From: a virus
Virus record (IMG/VR): IMGVR_UViG_3300046804_000816
Coordinates: 1-64,000 of that record
Direction: 5' to 3' (one strand)
Length of the DNA stretch: 64,000 nt
Shown here: positions 40,485-48,721 of the stretch, piece by piece
Layout: each line of letters opens with the position of its first letter
Numbering within the stretch: position 1 is the stretch's first letter
The notes under the pieces: model-generated
What the model saw: the letters and a program-made list of their open reading frames with translations, nothing else
Database searches by the model: none
Told to the model about the DNA's origin: nothing
Made by a program: the position numbers and the translations under genes

Positions 40485-41267
40485 ATGATACCTAAATCGG
40501 TAGCTGCAATCATAGACGAAAAATTCTTTGAAGAAGAAGCAAATAAGTATTTGACGAGAAAAGAACGAAAGCAAAAAAAGAAATCGAAAGGCACAGCGTA
40601 TCGACAACCTGTGCTTCCGACAATTGACCGTGTTACACCAAAGACAGCTGCCCAACGTAAAGTCGTAGAAGCGTTTGATTCCGACAAGAATCTGATTCTA
40701 CATGGCTGCGCAGGAACAGGCAAAACATTTCTTGCTCTGTATCTTGCTATGAATTCTATGCTCAATGGTGAGTCGCCGCGCCCTATCGTAATACTACGAA
40801 GCGTGGTGCCGACCCGTGATATCGGATTCCTGCCAGGATCAGTTAGAGATAAAGCTGCTGCGTACGAAGGACCGTATCAAGGCATTATATCTGAGATCTG
40901 CGATAAGCCCTACGAATGGCTGAAGCAGAACGGATACATTCAGTTTGATACAACGTCGTTTCTGCGTGGTATGACATTCCGCGATAATATCATTATCGTC
41001 GATGAGTGTCAAAATCTTAGCGATCATGAAATCCATACTGTCATGACTCGCGTTGGTGAAGGATGTCGCGTTATCTTCTGCGGCGACTTTACGCAAAAGG
41101 ACTATACTCGTGAAGGATCTGGTATGAACAACTTGCTCAAAATTGCAAGTCAAATGAAATCGTTTGAGATTGTGAAGTTTGATAAGCAAGATGTCGTGCG
41201 TTCGGGGTTCGTGCGGGAATATATACTAACACGCACAGAACTTGAAGAACGTGGAATGATAACTTGA
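40485..41267 (+). CDS. phoH: PhoH-like ATPase
   Basis: A 260-residue RNA-helicase-type ATPase. Walker A GCAGTGKT lies at residues 74-81, Walker B IIIVDECQN at about 170, then GDFTQKD and RSGFVREYI. It is common in T4-like phages; function in phage is not settled. The start at ATG 40485 overlaps a tiny upstream frame (ATGA). A perfect AGGAGGT site 65 bp upstream has no ATG at the right distance. The stop overlaps the next TTG start. Confidence 0.88.
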   Translation: MIPKSVAAIIDEKFFEEEANKYLTRKERKQKKKSKGTAYRQPVLPTIDRVTPKTAAQRKVVEAFDSDKNLILHGCAGTGKTFLALYLAMNSMLNGESPRPIVILRSVVPTRDIGFLPGSVRDKAAAYEGPYQGIISEICDKPYEWLKQNGYIQFDTTSFLRGMTFRDNIIIVDECQNLSDHEIHTVMTRVGEGCRVIFCGDFTQKDYTREGSGMNNLLKIASQMKSFEIVKFDKQDVVRSGFVREYILTRTELEERGMIT

Positions 41268-41959
41268 GATTTGATCATAGTCCTCATATAGATTTACCAA
41301 GAGCAAAGCAAATCAACACACCATCGGGGCGTCGCTATCAGACCCCCGATGGAAACGTATATCCTTCAATCACTACAGTTTTGGGCGATCAGCCTGAGAA
41401 GAAGAAAGCCATTGCCGAGTGGCGTGCTCGCGTTGGTGCAGAAGAAGCAAACAAGATCAGCTCGCAAGCTGCTAGGCGTGGCACCGATCTTCATAATCTC
41501 ATGGAAAAGTATATTCTAGGAGACGAGATTGATGCAAAGAAAATCATCCCTTCGACCCTCGCACGTTTTCGTCCTGTTCAAAAATGTTTGGACGACAATC
41601 TACAACTTGTGTATGCGTCTGAAACACCGATGTTCTCAGACATTCTCCGCATCGCGGGGACAGCAGACCTAATCTGTGAGTGGAATGGAGAAGTGACCGT
41701 TGTCGATTTCAAGACAGCCACGAAGATGAAGACAGCCAGCATGATCACCGATTACTTCTTGCAGGCTACAGCCTATTCGATTATGTTCGAAGAGCATACT
41801 GGTATCGAATGTCATCACTTCGCCATTCTTATGATTTCTGACGAAGGCGAGTTCCAAGTATTTCCAGGGCGTCGTAATGATTATGTTCGCGATCTTATTC
41901 GCGTGAGGGATCAATACGAATGGAGGAAAAGTCTTGACAACCAGAGCAAAGCCAGCTAG
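41264..41959 (+). CDS. PD-(D/E)XK nuclease-like protein
   Basis: A 231-residue protein. TTG 41264 overlaps the PhoH stop (TTGA). YPSITTVLGDQPEKKKAIAEWRARVG, ARRGTDLHNLMEKYILG, GTADLICEW and VVDFKTATKMK followed by FLQATAYS fit the RecB/Cas4-type PD-(D/E)XK exonuclease fold. The gene regularly follows phoH in T4-like phages. It may process phage or host DNA. The promoter of the tmRNA lies in its last 26 bp. Confidence 0.7.
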   Translation: MRFDHSPHIDLPRAKQINTPSGRRYQTPDGNVYPSITTVLGDQPEKKKAIAEWRARVGAEEANKISSQAARRGTDLHNLMEKYILGDEIDAKKIIPSTLARFRPVQKCLDDNLQLVYASETPMFSDILRIAGTADLICEWNGEVTVVDFKTATKMKTASMITDYFLQATAYSIMFEEHTGIECHHFAILMISDEGEFQVFPGRRNDYVRDLIRVRDQYEWRKSLDNQSKAS

Positions 41960-41962
41960 AAT
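41934..41962 (+). promoter_or_regulatory. early-type promoter of the tmRNA gene
   Basis: TTGACA, 17 bp, TAGAAT, at the end of the nuclease gene. The predicted RNA start is about 41969. Confidence 0.85.
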
Positions 41963-41968
41963 AAATAA

Positions 41969-42250
41969 TATGCTGAGGTCGTTGAGGCGTAAGAAATAAG
42001 CGGATCGGACGCGAGGGCAGTACTCGCCGCCTCCACCATGGATACATCGAGAACCCAATATCGGTTCGCAAGATAAGATGATGGCTATTGTCGGTGTATC
42101 TTTGATGGGGGCGAAATAGGATCGACGGACGTAATAAAGTTGCGAAGAGACCAAAAGCAACGTTTAGATGCAAACGATAATGCACCATCTTACGCCCTAG
42201 CTGCGTAAACGAGCACGGGAGGCGCTTAGGAACAGAAGCCTCCCACTCCC
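41969..42250 (+). ncRNA. ssrA: circularly permuted two-piece tmRNA (ssrA)
   Basis: This is a permuted tmRNA gene, as in alphaproteobacteria. The acceptor piece comes first and ends at 42038 with CGCCTCC (42028-42034) and ACCA. The coding piece begins with GGGGGCG (42107-42113), which pairs with CGCCTCC over 7 bp (one G-U). The tag frame runs from 42170: GCA AAC GAT AAT GCA CCA TCT TAC GCC CTA GCT GCG TAA, giving ANDNAPSYALAA and TAA at 42206-42208. A GGGAGGC/GCCTCCC hairpin (42217-42244) marks the 3' end. The T-arm stem GCGAG/CTCGC holds a loop GGCAGTA instead of TTCRANY. It tags stalled polypeptides for degradation and frees ribosomes. Exact ends are approximate. Confidence 0.85.
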
Positions 42251-42266
42251 ACAATCGAGGTGATTT

Positions 42267-42491
42267 ATGACTGATGACAAGATGATTCGCTTTTCCGTTC
42301 TTCAAATGGCTCAAGCTATGTGCGATCAGGAATTCCTTTTCGCAGCTGAACGCGGCGGCGAACAGAAACCATTTCCAACAACACAGGACGTTATTCGTAA
42401 GGCTAGCGAGCTTATGACTTTCGTTGACGACATTCCCGATCCGATGGTGAAGAATGTTACTCAGCTCTTGACGGAACACAGCGGCAAGTGA
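42267..42491 (+). CDS. small hypothetical protein
   Basis: A 74-residue protein with GAGGTG ahead of ATG 42267. Helical, with FSVLQMAQAMCDQEFLFAAERGGEQK and DIPDPMVKNV. It is the first gene after the tmRNA. Function unknown. Confidence 0.5.
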   Translation: MTDDKMIRFSVLQMAQAMCDQEFLFAAERGGEQKPFPTTQDVIRKASELMTFVDDIPDPMVKNVTQLLTEHSGK

Positions 42492-42494
42492 GCT

Positions 42495-42833
42495 ATGAAT
42501 ATCTCTACCAAATATGACATCGGTCATACGTTCTGGGTTCCTCGCGTCTATAAGCAGACAGAGAAGCAAGAACTTGTGTGGGAAGGCGAAACGTGGTACA
42601 AAGATGTGGAAGTCTATGTGCCATTCGCCCGTCTTAAAAAGATTGTGTGTATTGAGATTCGTGTTGGTCGCAAGACCGTTATCATGTATGGCGTGAAGAA
42701 CATCGGTGATGATATGGAGAACGAACTTACTCAGTATCATCAGGAAGAAAACATCAACAATTATACCGAAGAACAAGCCCTCGCGATCGCGCGTGAGTAT
42801 GCAGACGTTGGTAAAACATACTACGGAAATTGA
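42495..42833 (+). CDS. hypothetical beta-rich protein
   Basis: A 112-residue protein with a Trp/Tyr-rich N-terminus (GHTFWVPRVYKQTEKQELVWEGETWYKD) and an acidic C-terminus. Its stop ends exactly one base before tRNA-Gln, so unlike three other genes here it keeps its stop after RNase P processing. Function unknown. Confidence 0.5.
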   Translation: MNISTKYDIGHTFWVPRVYKQTEKQELVWEGETWYKDVEVYVPFARLKKIVCIEIRVGRKTVIMYGVKNIGDDMENELTQYHQEENINNYTEEQALAIAREYADVGKTYYGN

Positions 42834-42909
42834 TCGGGGTTAGTTCAATTGGTAGAACAGCGGACTTTGAATCCGTAGGTTGGTGGTTCGATCCCATCAC
42901 CCCGAACCA
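42834..42909 (+). tRNA. tRNA-Gln(TTG)
   Basis: A 76-nt cloverleaf. The acceptor TCGGGGT pairs with ACCCCGA, the anticodon loop CTTTGAA gives TTG, and CCA is encoded. Confidence 0.95.
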
Positions 42910-42924
42910 CTCTTGGAGTTTGTT

Positions 42925-43533
42925 ATGAAAGTCTATATCGGTCCGTATCGTCTCGATCACATTCGAATGTATTCTTTCTTCGACGATTATATGTCGTGGA
43001 AGCATAAGAAACCATACTGGTCTATTGACGACGAAGAATACACCAAAATCGATAAGCTCCTAGAAAAGTTCTTCGATATTCTGCAGGAAATTGCAGACGC
43101 AACTATCAACAAGATTCTTGCAAAACTGGAGCGCAAGATCAAAGTTCGCATAGATCCTTACGATGTGTGGAGTATGGATAATACTCTGGCATATATTATT
43201 CATCCTATGCTCGTTCAGCTCAAAGAGCAAAAGCACGGCGGACCGTTTGTAGCTGATGAGGATGTTCCTGAGCATCTTCGTAGCGTTTCCGCTCCTCCCA
43301 AGGAAAATGAATGGGATATTGACGCATTTCACTTTGATCGTTGGGATTGGGTTCTTGACGAAATGATCTGGACGTTCAAGACTCTGAATGAAGACTGGAG
43401 TAGTCAGTTCTACACTCCTTCAGGTAAATTCATGGAAGGTGAATTCGACGCTGAAGGTCGTCAGAAAATGCAAGATCGTATCGACAACGGACTTCGTCTC
43501 TTTGGCAAATATTATCAATCACTGTGGGACTAA
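42925..43533 (+). CDS. conserved T4-like phage protein
   Basis: A 202-residue protein. ATG 42925 with TTGGAG ahead is chosen; earlier starts lie in the tRNA. Basic and acidic blocks include KVRIDPYDVWSMDNTLAYIIHPMLVQLKEQKHGGPFVADEDVPE and a WDWVLDEMIWTF segment. I recognise this pattern as recurrent among T4-like cyanophages and pelagiphages, but not its role. It is followed by the KdsA gene. Confidence 0.6.
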   Translation: MKVYIGPYRLDHIRMYSFFDDYMSWKHKKPYWSIDDEEYTKIDKLLEKFFDILQEIADATINKILAKLERKIKVRIDPYDVWSMDNTLAYIIHPMLVQLKEQKHGGPFVADEDVPEHLRSVSAPPKENEWDIDAFHFDRWDWVLDEMIWTFKTLNEDWSSQFYTPSGKFMEGEFDAEGRQKMQDRIDNGLRLFGKYYQSLWD

Positions 43534-43535
43534 AC

Positions 43536-44348
43536 ATGAGCTTCTATGAAAACTGTGGGAACGATAAGCATCTAAGTATTATCGCTGGTCCTTGTGTGTT
43601 TGAGTCTAAGGATCATGCAGTCGAGACTGCGACTGCTCTGAAAGAAATGTGTGACACATTAAAAGTCAACTTCATTTATAAGACCTCTTTCGATAAAGCG
43701 AATCGAAGCTCTGCGGATAGTTACAGAAGTGCGGGTTTCGACGAGGCGTTTTACGGAATGGAGGCCGTCCGTGCTCGTGGCATCGAGGTTATCACGGACG
43801 TTCACGATCCATGGCATTGTGAACAAGTGCAGGCTGACATTCTTCAGATCCCTGCGTTCCTTTGTCGTCAGACTGATCTCATTCGCGCAGCAGCAGAAAG
43901 CGGTAAGCCTGTAAACGTGAAGAAAGGTCAGTTCCTCTCGCCACAAGAGATGAAGAACGTAGCCGAGAAGCTAAAGAAGTTTGGCTGCACTCAGTATATG
44001 TTCACTGAACGTGGCACAACGTTTGGTTATAACAATCTCGTCGTTGATATGCGTTCATTAGAAATCATGAAGCAATACACAGACAACGTTGTTATGGATT
44101 GTACGCACGCAGTGCAGCTTCCTGGCGGCAACGGCACGAGTTCTGGCGGACAGCGTCAGTTCGTCACTACGATGGCTCGCGCTGCTGTTGCTGTTGGCGT
44201 TTCTGCATTATTCATGGAAGTTCATAACGATCCTGACAACGCGCCTAGCGATGGTCCGAATATGATTCGTCTTGACAACTTCGAGAAAGTATTATATGAT
44301 TTAGTAGAGTTGGATATTGTATCTAAACGGAGTTTGATTCGTGGGTAA
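43536..44348 (+). CDS. kdsA: Kdo-8-phosphate synthase
   Basis: A 270-residue enzyme. Diagnostic motifs: SIIAGPCVFES (residues 14-24), YKTSFDKANRSS, EVITDVHDPW, ILQIPAFLCRQTDL, NVKKGQFLSPQEM, TERGTTFGYNNLVVDMRSL and THAVQLPGGN. It condenses phosphoenolpyruvate and arabinose-5-phosphate to Kdo-8-phosphate, the first step to Kdo of lipopolysaccharide and capsule. Its presence in a phage is unusual. It is coupled to a cupin gene (overlap of 8 bp). A promoter in its 3' end drives the next gene. Confidence 0.93.
   Translation: MSFYENCGNDKHLSIIAGPCVFESKDHAVETATALKEMCDTLKVNFIYKTSFDKANRSSADSYRSAGFDEAFYGMEAVRARGIEVITDVHDPWHCEQVQADILQIPAFLCRQTDLIRAAAESGKPVNVKKGQFLSPQEMKNVAEKLKKFGCTQYMFTERGTTFGYNNLVVDMRSLEIMKQYTDNVVMDCTHAVQLPGGNGTSSGGQRQFVTTMARAAVAVGVSALFMEVHNDPDNAPSDGPNMIRLDNFEKVLYDLVELDIVSKRSLIRG
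44272..44300 (+). promoter_or_regulatory. early-type promoter inside kdsA
   Basis: TTGACA, 17 bp, TATGAT, 40 bp before the cupin-DUF1289 gene. Confidence 0.7.
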
Positions 44349-44820
44349 CATTACAGGAAAAGTCTGGGGTGATACGAGCGTTCTCATTCAGAACGCAGTC
44401 GTCGAACTTCACAAGATTAACGTCAACGCAGGATTTAAATGCTCGGAGCATAAACATGCACACAAGTGGAACGGATTCTACGTCATCAGCGGAGTGCTGG
44501 AAATCCATGTACGAAAGAATGATTACGCCCTCACTGACGTCACTGTTCTTAGAGCCGGTGATTTTACCACTGTGCGTCCTGGCGAGTATCATTGGTTCAA
44601 ATGTGTTGAAGATTGTGTCGCATTAGAACTCTATTACCCCGAGACACTCTCTGAAGATATTCAACGCCGCAGCGTTGGTGGAGCAGTAGAAACCGAGTCG
44701 CCCTGCGTAAAGATCTGTAAGTTGGATCCCGTAACAGGGCGCTGCATCGGATGTGATCGCACCATTGAAGATATCCAAGACTACGGTCTCAAGCATACAC
44801 CCGAAGGATACGATAAGTGA
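44341..44820 (+). CDS. cupin-DUF1289 fusion protein
   Basis: A 159-residue protein from GTG 44341 (GGAG ahead). The N-terminal cupin has His 37, 39 and 41 (EHKHAHKW), Glu/His further on and His 84. The C-terminal domain has SPCVKICKLDPVTGRCIGCDRT with Cys 122, 126, 135 and 138, which is DUF1289. Cupins bind metal and often sugars; DUF1289 is a small cysteine domain of unknown role. The fusion is unusual. It follows kdsA and may act on a Kdo-type sugar. Confidence 0.8.
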   Translation: MGNITGKVWGDTSVLIQNAVVELHKINVNAGFKCSEHKHAHKWNGFYVISGVLEIHVRKNDYALTDVTVLRAGDFTTVRPGEYHWFKCVEDCVALELYYPETLSEDIQRRSVGGAVETESPCVKICKLDPVTGRCIGCDRTIEDIQDYGLKHTPEGYDK

Positions 44821-45056
44821 CAGACACAACAGTCGCGAGCATTATGAGCTCAAACACATTTTGTTCTATGGTTGAACTGCGTATCAATGAAAAGGGTATG
44901 AGCTATCTGGAAGCAATTACTGACGTATGTGAAAAGACTGGGCTTGAGTTTGAGAACGTATCTAAGCTGATGACGCCTACGATGCGTAAGTTGCTTCAGT
45001 CAGAAGCTATGTCACTCAATCTACTCAAGCGCACTGGTTCACGATTGCCGATTTAA
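44817..45056 (+). CDS. 33: gp33-like late-transcription accessory protein
   Basis: A 79-residue protein from GTG 44817, GTGA-coupled. FCSMVELRINEKGMSYLEAITDVCEKTGLEFENVSKLMTPTMRKLLQSEAMSLNLLKR fits the short late-transcription factor of the T4 type (gp33), which bridges RNA polymerase and the sliding clamp. Size and position beside gp59 and gp32 agree. Confidence 0.6.
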   Translation: MTDTTVASIMSSNTFCSMVELRINEKGMSYLEAITDVCEKTGLEFENVSKLMTPTMRKLLQSEAMSLNLLKRTGSRLPI

Positions 45057-45652
45057 TGGAAGGCATGAAAGCATACAGTCGCTACCAAGCACTGAAGCTG
45101 CACTTCACTAGCGACTACGACTTCATCAAATATGGCGGCAAGATTCGCAAGATCAGCGAAGAGTCGTTCCTCAAGCGCAAAGATCAATATCTCTTTCGCA
45201 AACTGGAACGCAAATACAATGACGAAGAACTTACCGACTTCTTCGTAGCTAACTTCGTTTCAAAGGCTGGCGTTCGTTGGGTCGGTGAGATGAATGGTCC
45301 TGAGTCTGAGAAGATATATTTGAATTGGCTGAAACGAATAGAAGCCTTTTCATATTATCTGAAGCAAGATTTGGAAACCATTCTAGATAATTGTAATAAT
45401 AGTGCAAGCCGAATTCTTCTTGTAGAATCAACTCATCCAGTTCTGCTGAAGATGTATATGTCAGGTAAGATCGCAGCCGAAACGATCATCGCATTTGATA
45501 TCGCCTTCGATATTCTTGACAAGTGGAACAAAGAGATCGACGACGTGATCGTATGGCCTGAGTTCTACAAGCAACTTACCAAGTATCGTCCCTTCATTAG
45601 GATTGATAAGGCGGCGATAAAAAAAGTTATGCGCGATGTATTTTCGTCTTGA
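45056..45652 (+). CDS. 59: helicase loader, T4 gp59 type
   Basis: A 198-residue protein that loads helicase gp41 on gp32-coated DNA. YQALKLHFTSDYDFIKYGGKIRKISEESFLKRKDQYLFRKLERKYNDEELTDFFVANF is the gp59 N-terminal signature. The all-helical layout and length agree. It is TAATG-coupled to gp33 and followed by gp32. ATG 45065 is an alternative start. Confidence 0.85.
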   Translation: MEGMKAYSRYQALKLHFTSDYDFIKYGGKIRKISEESFLKRKDQYLFRKLERKYNDEELTDFFVANFVSKAGVRWVGEMNGPESEKIYLNWLKRIEAFSYYLKQDLETILDNCNNSASRILLVESTHPVLLKMYMSGKIAAETIIAFDIAFDILDKWNKEIDDVIVWPEFYKQLTKYRPFIRIDKAAIKKVMRDVFSS

Positions 45653-45677
45653 CAACGCGCTATATAACATATATCAT
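45649..45677 (+). promoter_or_regulatory. early-type promoter of gene 32
   Basis: TTGACA, 17 bp, TATCAT, 48 bp before the gp32 start; the leader contains a RBS (GGAG). Confidence 0.85.
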
Positions 45678-45725
45678 GAATAATGTGGATAAGACGTAAG
45701 ACACAAAACATACGGAGACATACAC

Positions 45726-46634
45726 ATGAACGAATCATTTTCTGCCCTCAAGCGCCAGCGTACTTCTTCGCTGGAGCGCCTCACCAAAGAAATCAATAAG
45801 CTGGCTAACAAGGAAACATCTTCTAACGAAGACGATCGTTTCTGGCAGCCTGAAGTTGATAAGGCTGGTAACGGTTACGCCGTTATTCGTTTCCTTCCTG
45901 CGCCTCAGAACGAGGAACTTCCGTGGGTTCGTATCTGGAATCATGGTTTCCAGGGTCCTGGTGGCTGGTACATCGAGAACTCGCTGACAACTCTTGGTCA
46001 GCAAGATCCCGTTTCCGAGATGAACTCCAAGCTGTGGAACTCTGGTAACGAGAAGGACAAGGAGATTGTCCGTCAGCGTAAGCGTCGTTTGACCTATATC
46101 GCTAACATCTACGTTGTCAAGGATCCAGCTCATCCCGAGAACGAAGGCAAGGTATTCCTCTACAAGTTCGGTAAGAAGATCTTCGACAAGATCAATGAGA
46201 AGATGAATCCTCAGTTCGAAGATGAGAAGCCAATGAATCCTTTCGATTTGTGGGCTGGTGCTAACTTCAAGCTGAAGATCCGCAAGGTTGAAGGATATCG
46301 CAACTACGACAAGAGCGAGTTCGAAGATTCTTCTCCGCTCTCTGACGATGATGCTGATATGGAAGCTATCTGGAAGACTGAGTATTCTCTCGCAGAACTC
46401 GTTGCTCCCGATAAGTTCAAGAGCTACGACGAACTGAAGAAGCGTCTGGATAAGGTTCTTGCTGAACCTACCTCTCGCAAGAGTGAGGAAGACGATATCC
46501 CTTTTGATCGTCCCGTTTCCCGTCCCGCTGCTGCGCCTGCAGTTGGCAAAGCGGCTTCTGCACCGAAGAAACCTACCGTCGATGAAGACGACGATCTGGA
46601 GTTCTTCAAAAAGCTCGCTGAGGATGACGACTAA
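45726..46634 (+). CDS. 32: single-stranded DNA-binding protein, T4 gp32 type
   Basis: A 302-residue protein. A basic N-terminus (SALKRQRTSSLERL) for cooperative binding, the OB core with GYAVIRFLPAP, WNHGFQGPGGWYIENS, RRLTYIANIYVVKDP, VFLYKFGKKIFDKI and NPFDLWAGANFKLKI, and an acidic C-terminal tail (DDDLEFFKKLAEDDD) for partner binding. No cysteine is present, so the zinc site of T4 gp32 is lost (ENS, GQQDPVSE instead of Cys positions). It has its own promoter and a strong terminator behind it. Confidence 0.93.
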   Translation: MNESFSALKRQRTSSLERLTKEINKLANKETSSNEDDRFWQPEVDKAGNGYAVIRFLPAPQNEELPWVRIWNHGFQGPGGWYIENSLTTLGQQDPVSEMNSKLWNSGNEKDKEIVRQRKRRLTYIANIYVVKDPAHPENEGKVFLYKFGKKIFDKINEKMNPQFEDEKPMNPFDLWAGANFKLKIRKVEGYRNYDKSEFEDSSPLSDDDADMEAIWKTEYSLAELVAPDKFKSYDELKKRLDKVLAEPTSRKSEEDDIPFDRPVSRPAAAPAVGKAASAPKKPTVDEDDDLEFFKKLAEDDD

Positions 46635-46669
46635 TCGTAGGACTTATTCCTTTCACCTACGATTCAACT

Positions 46670-46695
46670 GGAGGAGCTTCGGCTCCTCCTTTTTT
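46670..46695 (+). terminator. intrinsic terminator between convergent genes
   Basis: GGAGGAGC, TTCG tetraloop, GCTCCTCC and TTTTTT. It ends gene 32. The minus-strand gene 46694-48721 finishes just beyond it. Confidence 0.95.
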
Positions 46696-48721
46696 ATTGA
46701 TAATGAACGTTCTGTCTAGCGATGAATGGTTGCAACGCAGGATTAGAAACTTCCATAGGCAAGTTCTGTCCAGACACATTATTTGTTTCGCCACCAGAAG
46801 AAGAACCGACGTTCGTAGTCGATGAGTTATTCATTACGACTGGCTCAAGCGGTCTTACAGAACCGCTCATGCGCATTTCTTCACCTCTCCTAAGGGCGTC
46901 TACGTCTTGCTGTCTATCAAACTGTTCCATTCTACCGCGAAGCAGTTCTGGACGAGTGCGTTCCGCAGCTTTTATTCCCGCTTCAGGTGAGTATTGTTTA
47001 TCTGTCAGTGGATTGTAATAGATGGGGACTTGTGTCTTTTGACCACCGATATCCCTGTCAATATAATATGTTTTGTTTGCTTCGCTGTAATCTTCGCCAC
47101 CTGCACCAGTTGATATCTTAGCGAATCCTGCTTTATCTTCTCTAGTAGCCTGACCCAATACTTGTCCGCGCGCACGAGCTCTTAGTGCGCTTGTTCCAGT
47201 CCCTTTTAGCTTTTCACCTGTAACTGGATTATATGATAGTGCTTCATTCGTTTGTTGCTCCGAACTACCAAACGGTCTAGCGCCGTCACCTTCTCCTGGC
47301 ATTGGAATCGCATCGCGTATTCTTCTTCTTGGCGCGCCAGGAGGAGCTGCAGGTTTAGCAGTTCCTCCACCAGAATTCCTTTCGGCCATACCTTCTTGAT
47401 GCGCAGTGATAGCTAGTTTACCGTGAAGCGGATCTGCTGCTATTTCTGGAGGAAGAGCAATACCTTTTCTTCCCATCTCTTTGTACTGAGCAGCTTTTGC
47501 AGCAATCTCGGGATCAACACTTGACGGTGTAGCCGCAGGAGCTCCTTCTGGCGCGCCGCTAGTTTGCGGTGGAGTAACAGCTTTATTTCCTGCAATTTTT
47601 CTATCTATGTCTCTTTGCTCATTAGCTAAAACAGGATCCTTATTGTTTTCGTTTAGAGACTGATCCCAGTTTTTTCCCGCCGCGGTAGGAGCCGTCGGAG
47701 GCGAAGTTGGTGCGGTTGATGCTCCTGGAGCTGCAGGAGTAGAAGGAGCTCCTCCTCCAGCAGGTTTTTGTGCGCCGCTTACTTCTTCACCAGTTTTGAA
47801 ATTGAACGTTTTACCTTCGTCTGGATGTCCTGGTTTAATAATTCGTATTAAATCAGAACCCTTTCCGCCGGGTTGTTGTATCTCGCTTCCTTTAGGCGCA
47901 GGACCCAATCCTTTACTCGTAAGGAACTCGGTTATACTATTCTGACGTTGTTCTCTCTGAGGACCAGACTTAGCTGCCATAGCAGCCGCAGCTTGTTCAG
48001 TCGGTTGTGTTACTTCTTGCTTATACTGTTCTGACTCGTATAACTCTTTTAGCTTCTTATCAAGACCAAAGTAAGAATACAACTTATCAGCGATACCAGC
48101 AGAACCAAAGATAGCTGTAGCCAAAGCAAGCATGCTACCGCCAGCTGCAGCAAGGAATGCGCCGCCTAGACTTGATGCAAAGAATGTAGCTAGTGATCCT
48201 AAAGCACTCGCACCCATTTGACTTAGGAAACCACCGAGCGCAGAAATAGCCTTTGCTCCACCTAACATAGATGTTACAACATCAGTAATTGTTTTGGTTA
48301 TATCTGTTGCTGATCCTGGTGCTGTAGTTGGCGTGCCAGCTTTTATTTCTGGAGTGACAGGAGCAACTGGCATAGGAGCTCCTTCAATAATCGTGTCTCC
48401 ACCTAAAGCCAAACCAGAAAGATTCACACGACTAGCTGCTATCTCAGAATTAAGTCCTCTAAAATCTTTAACAATAGTTTTTCCAAGATCTCTGAGAGAC
48501 TTTATAGTTTTGTTTATTCCAATTACAGTTTTTTTAGCTGTTTCATTGATACGAGCAAGTTGAGTAGTAAGATCGCTCAACATAATAACAAGACCACCAA
48601 AGTCCGATTCCTCAAACATTGTTGAGGATTTTTTTTCAACTCTTTCGTTCTGAGCTTTTGGTTCAGGCTTCGGACGCTCTGTTGCTTCTACTCTACCTGT
48701 AGCTAATTGTGCAATAGCCAT
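46694..48721 (-). CDS. putative tail/baseplate structural protein
   Basis: A 675-residue protein on the minus strand. The N-terminal 110 residues are helical (LVIMLSDLTTQLARINETAKKTVIGINKTIKSLRDLGK). A hydrophobic Gly/Ala segment (about 150-210) follows, then long Pro/Ala/Gly-rich low-complexity linkers and repeated SNPAAP-type stretches. The composition and position, overlapping by 1 bp the tail lysin gene, suggest a baseplate or tail component that may anchor the lysin. I do not recognise the family. Confidence 0.55.
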   Translation of the reverse strand: MAIAQLATGRVEATERPKPEPKAQNERVEKKSSTMFEESDFGGLVIMLSDLTTQLARINETAKKTVIGINKTIKSLRDLGKTIVKDFRGLNSEIAASRVNLSGLALGGDTIIEGAPMPVAPVTPEIKAGTPTTAPGSATDITKTITDVVTSMLGGAKAISALGGFLSQMGASALGSLATFFASSLGGAFLAAAGGSMLALATAIFGSAGIADKLYSYFGLDKKLKELYESEQYKQEVTQPTEQAAAAMAAKSGPQREQRQNSITEFLTSKGLGPAPKGSEIQQPGGKGSDLIRIIKPGHPDEGKTFNFKTGEEVSGAQKPAGGGAPSTPAAPGASTAPTSPPTAPTAAGKNWDQSLNENNKDPVLANEQRDIDRKIAGNKAVTPPQTSGAPEGAPAATPSSVDPEIAAKAAQYKEMGRKGIALPPEIAADPLHGKLAITAHQEGMAERNSGGGTAKPAAPPGAPRRRIRDAIPMPGEGDGARPFGSSEQQTNEALSYNPVTGEKLKGTGTSALRARARGQVLGQATREDKAGFAKISTGAGGEDYSEANKTYYIDRDIGGQKTQVPIYYNPLTDKQYSPEAGIKAAERTRPELLRGRMEQFDRQQDVDALRRGEEMRMSGSVRPLEPVVMNNSSTTNVGSSSGGETNNVSGQNLPMEVSNPALQPFIARQNVHYQ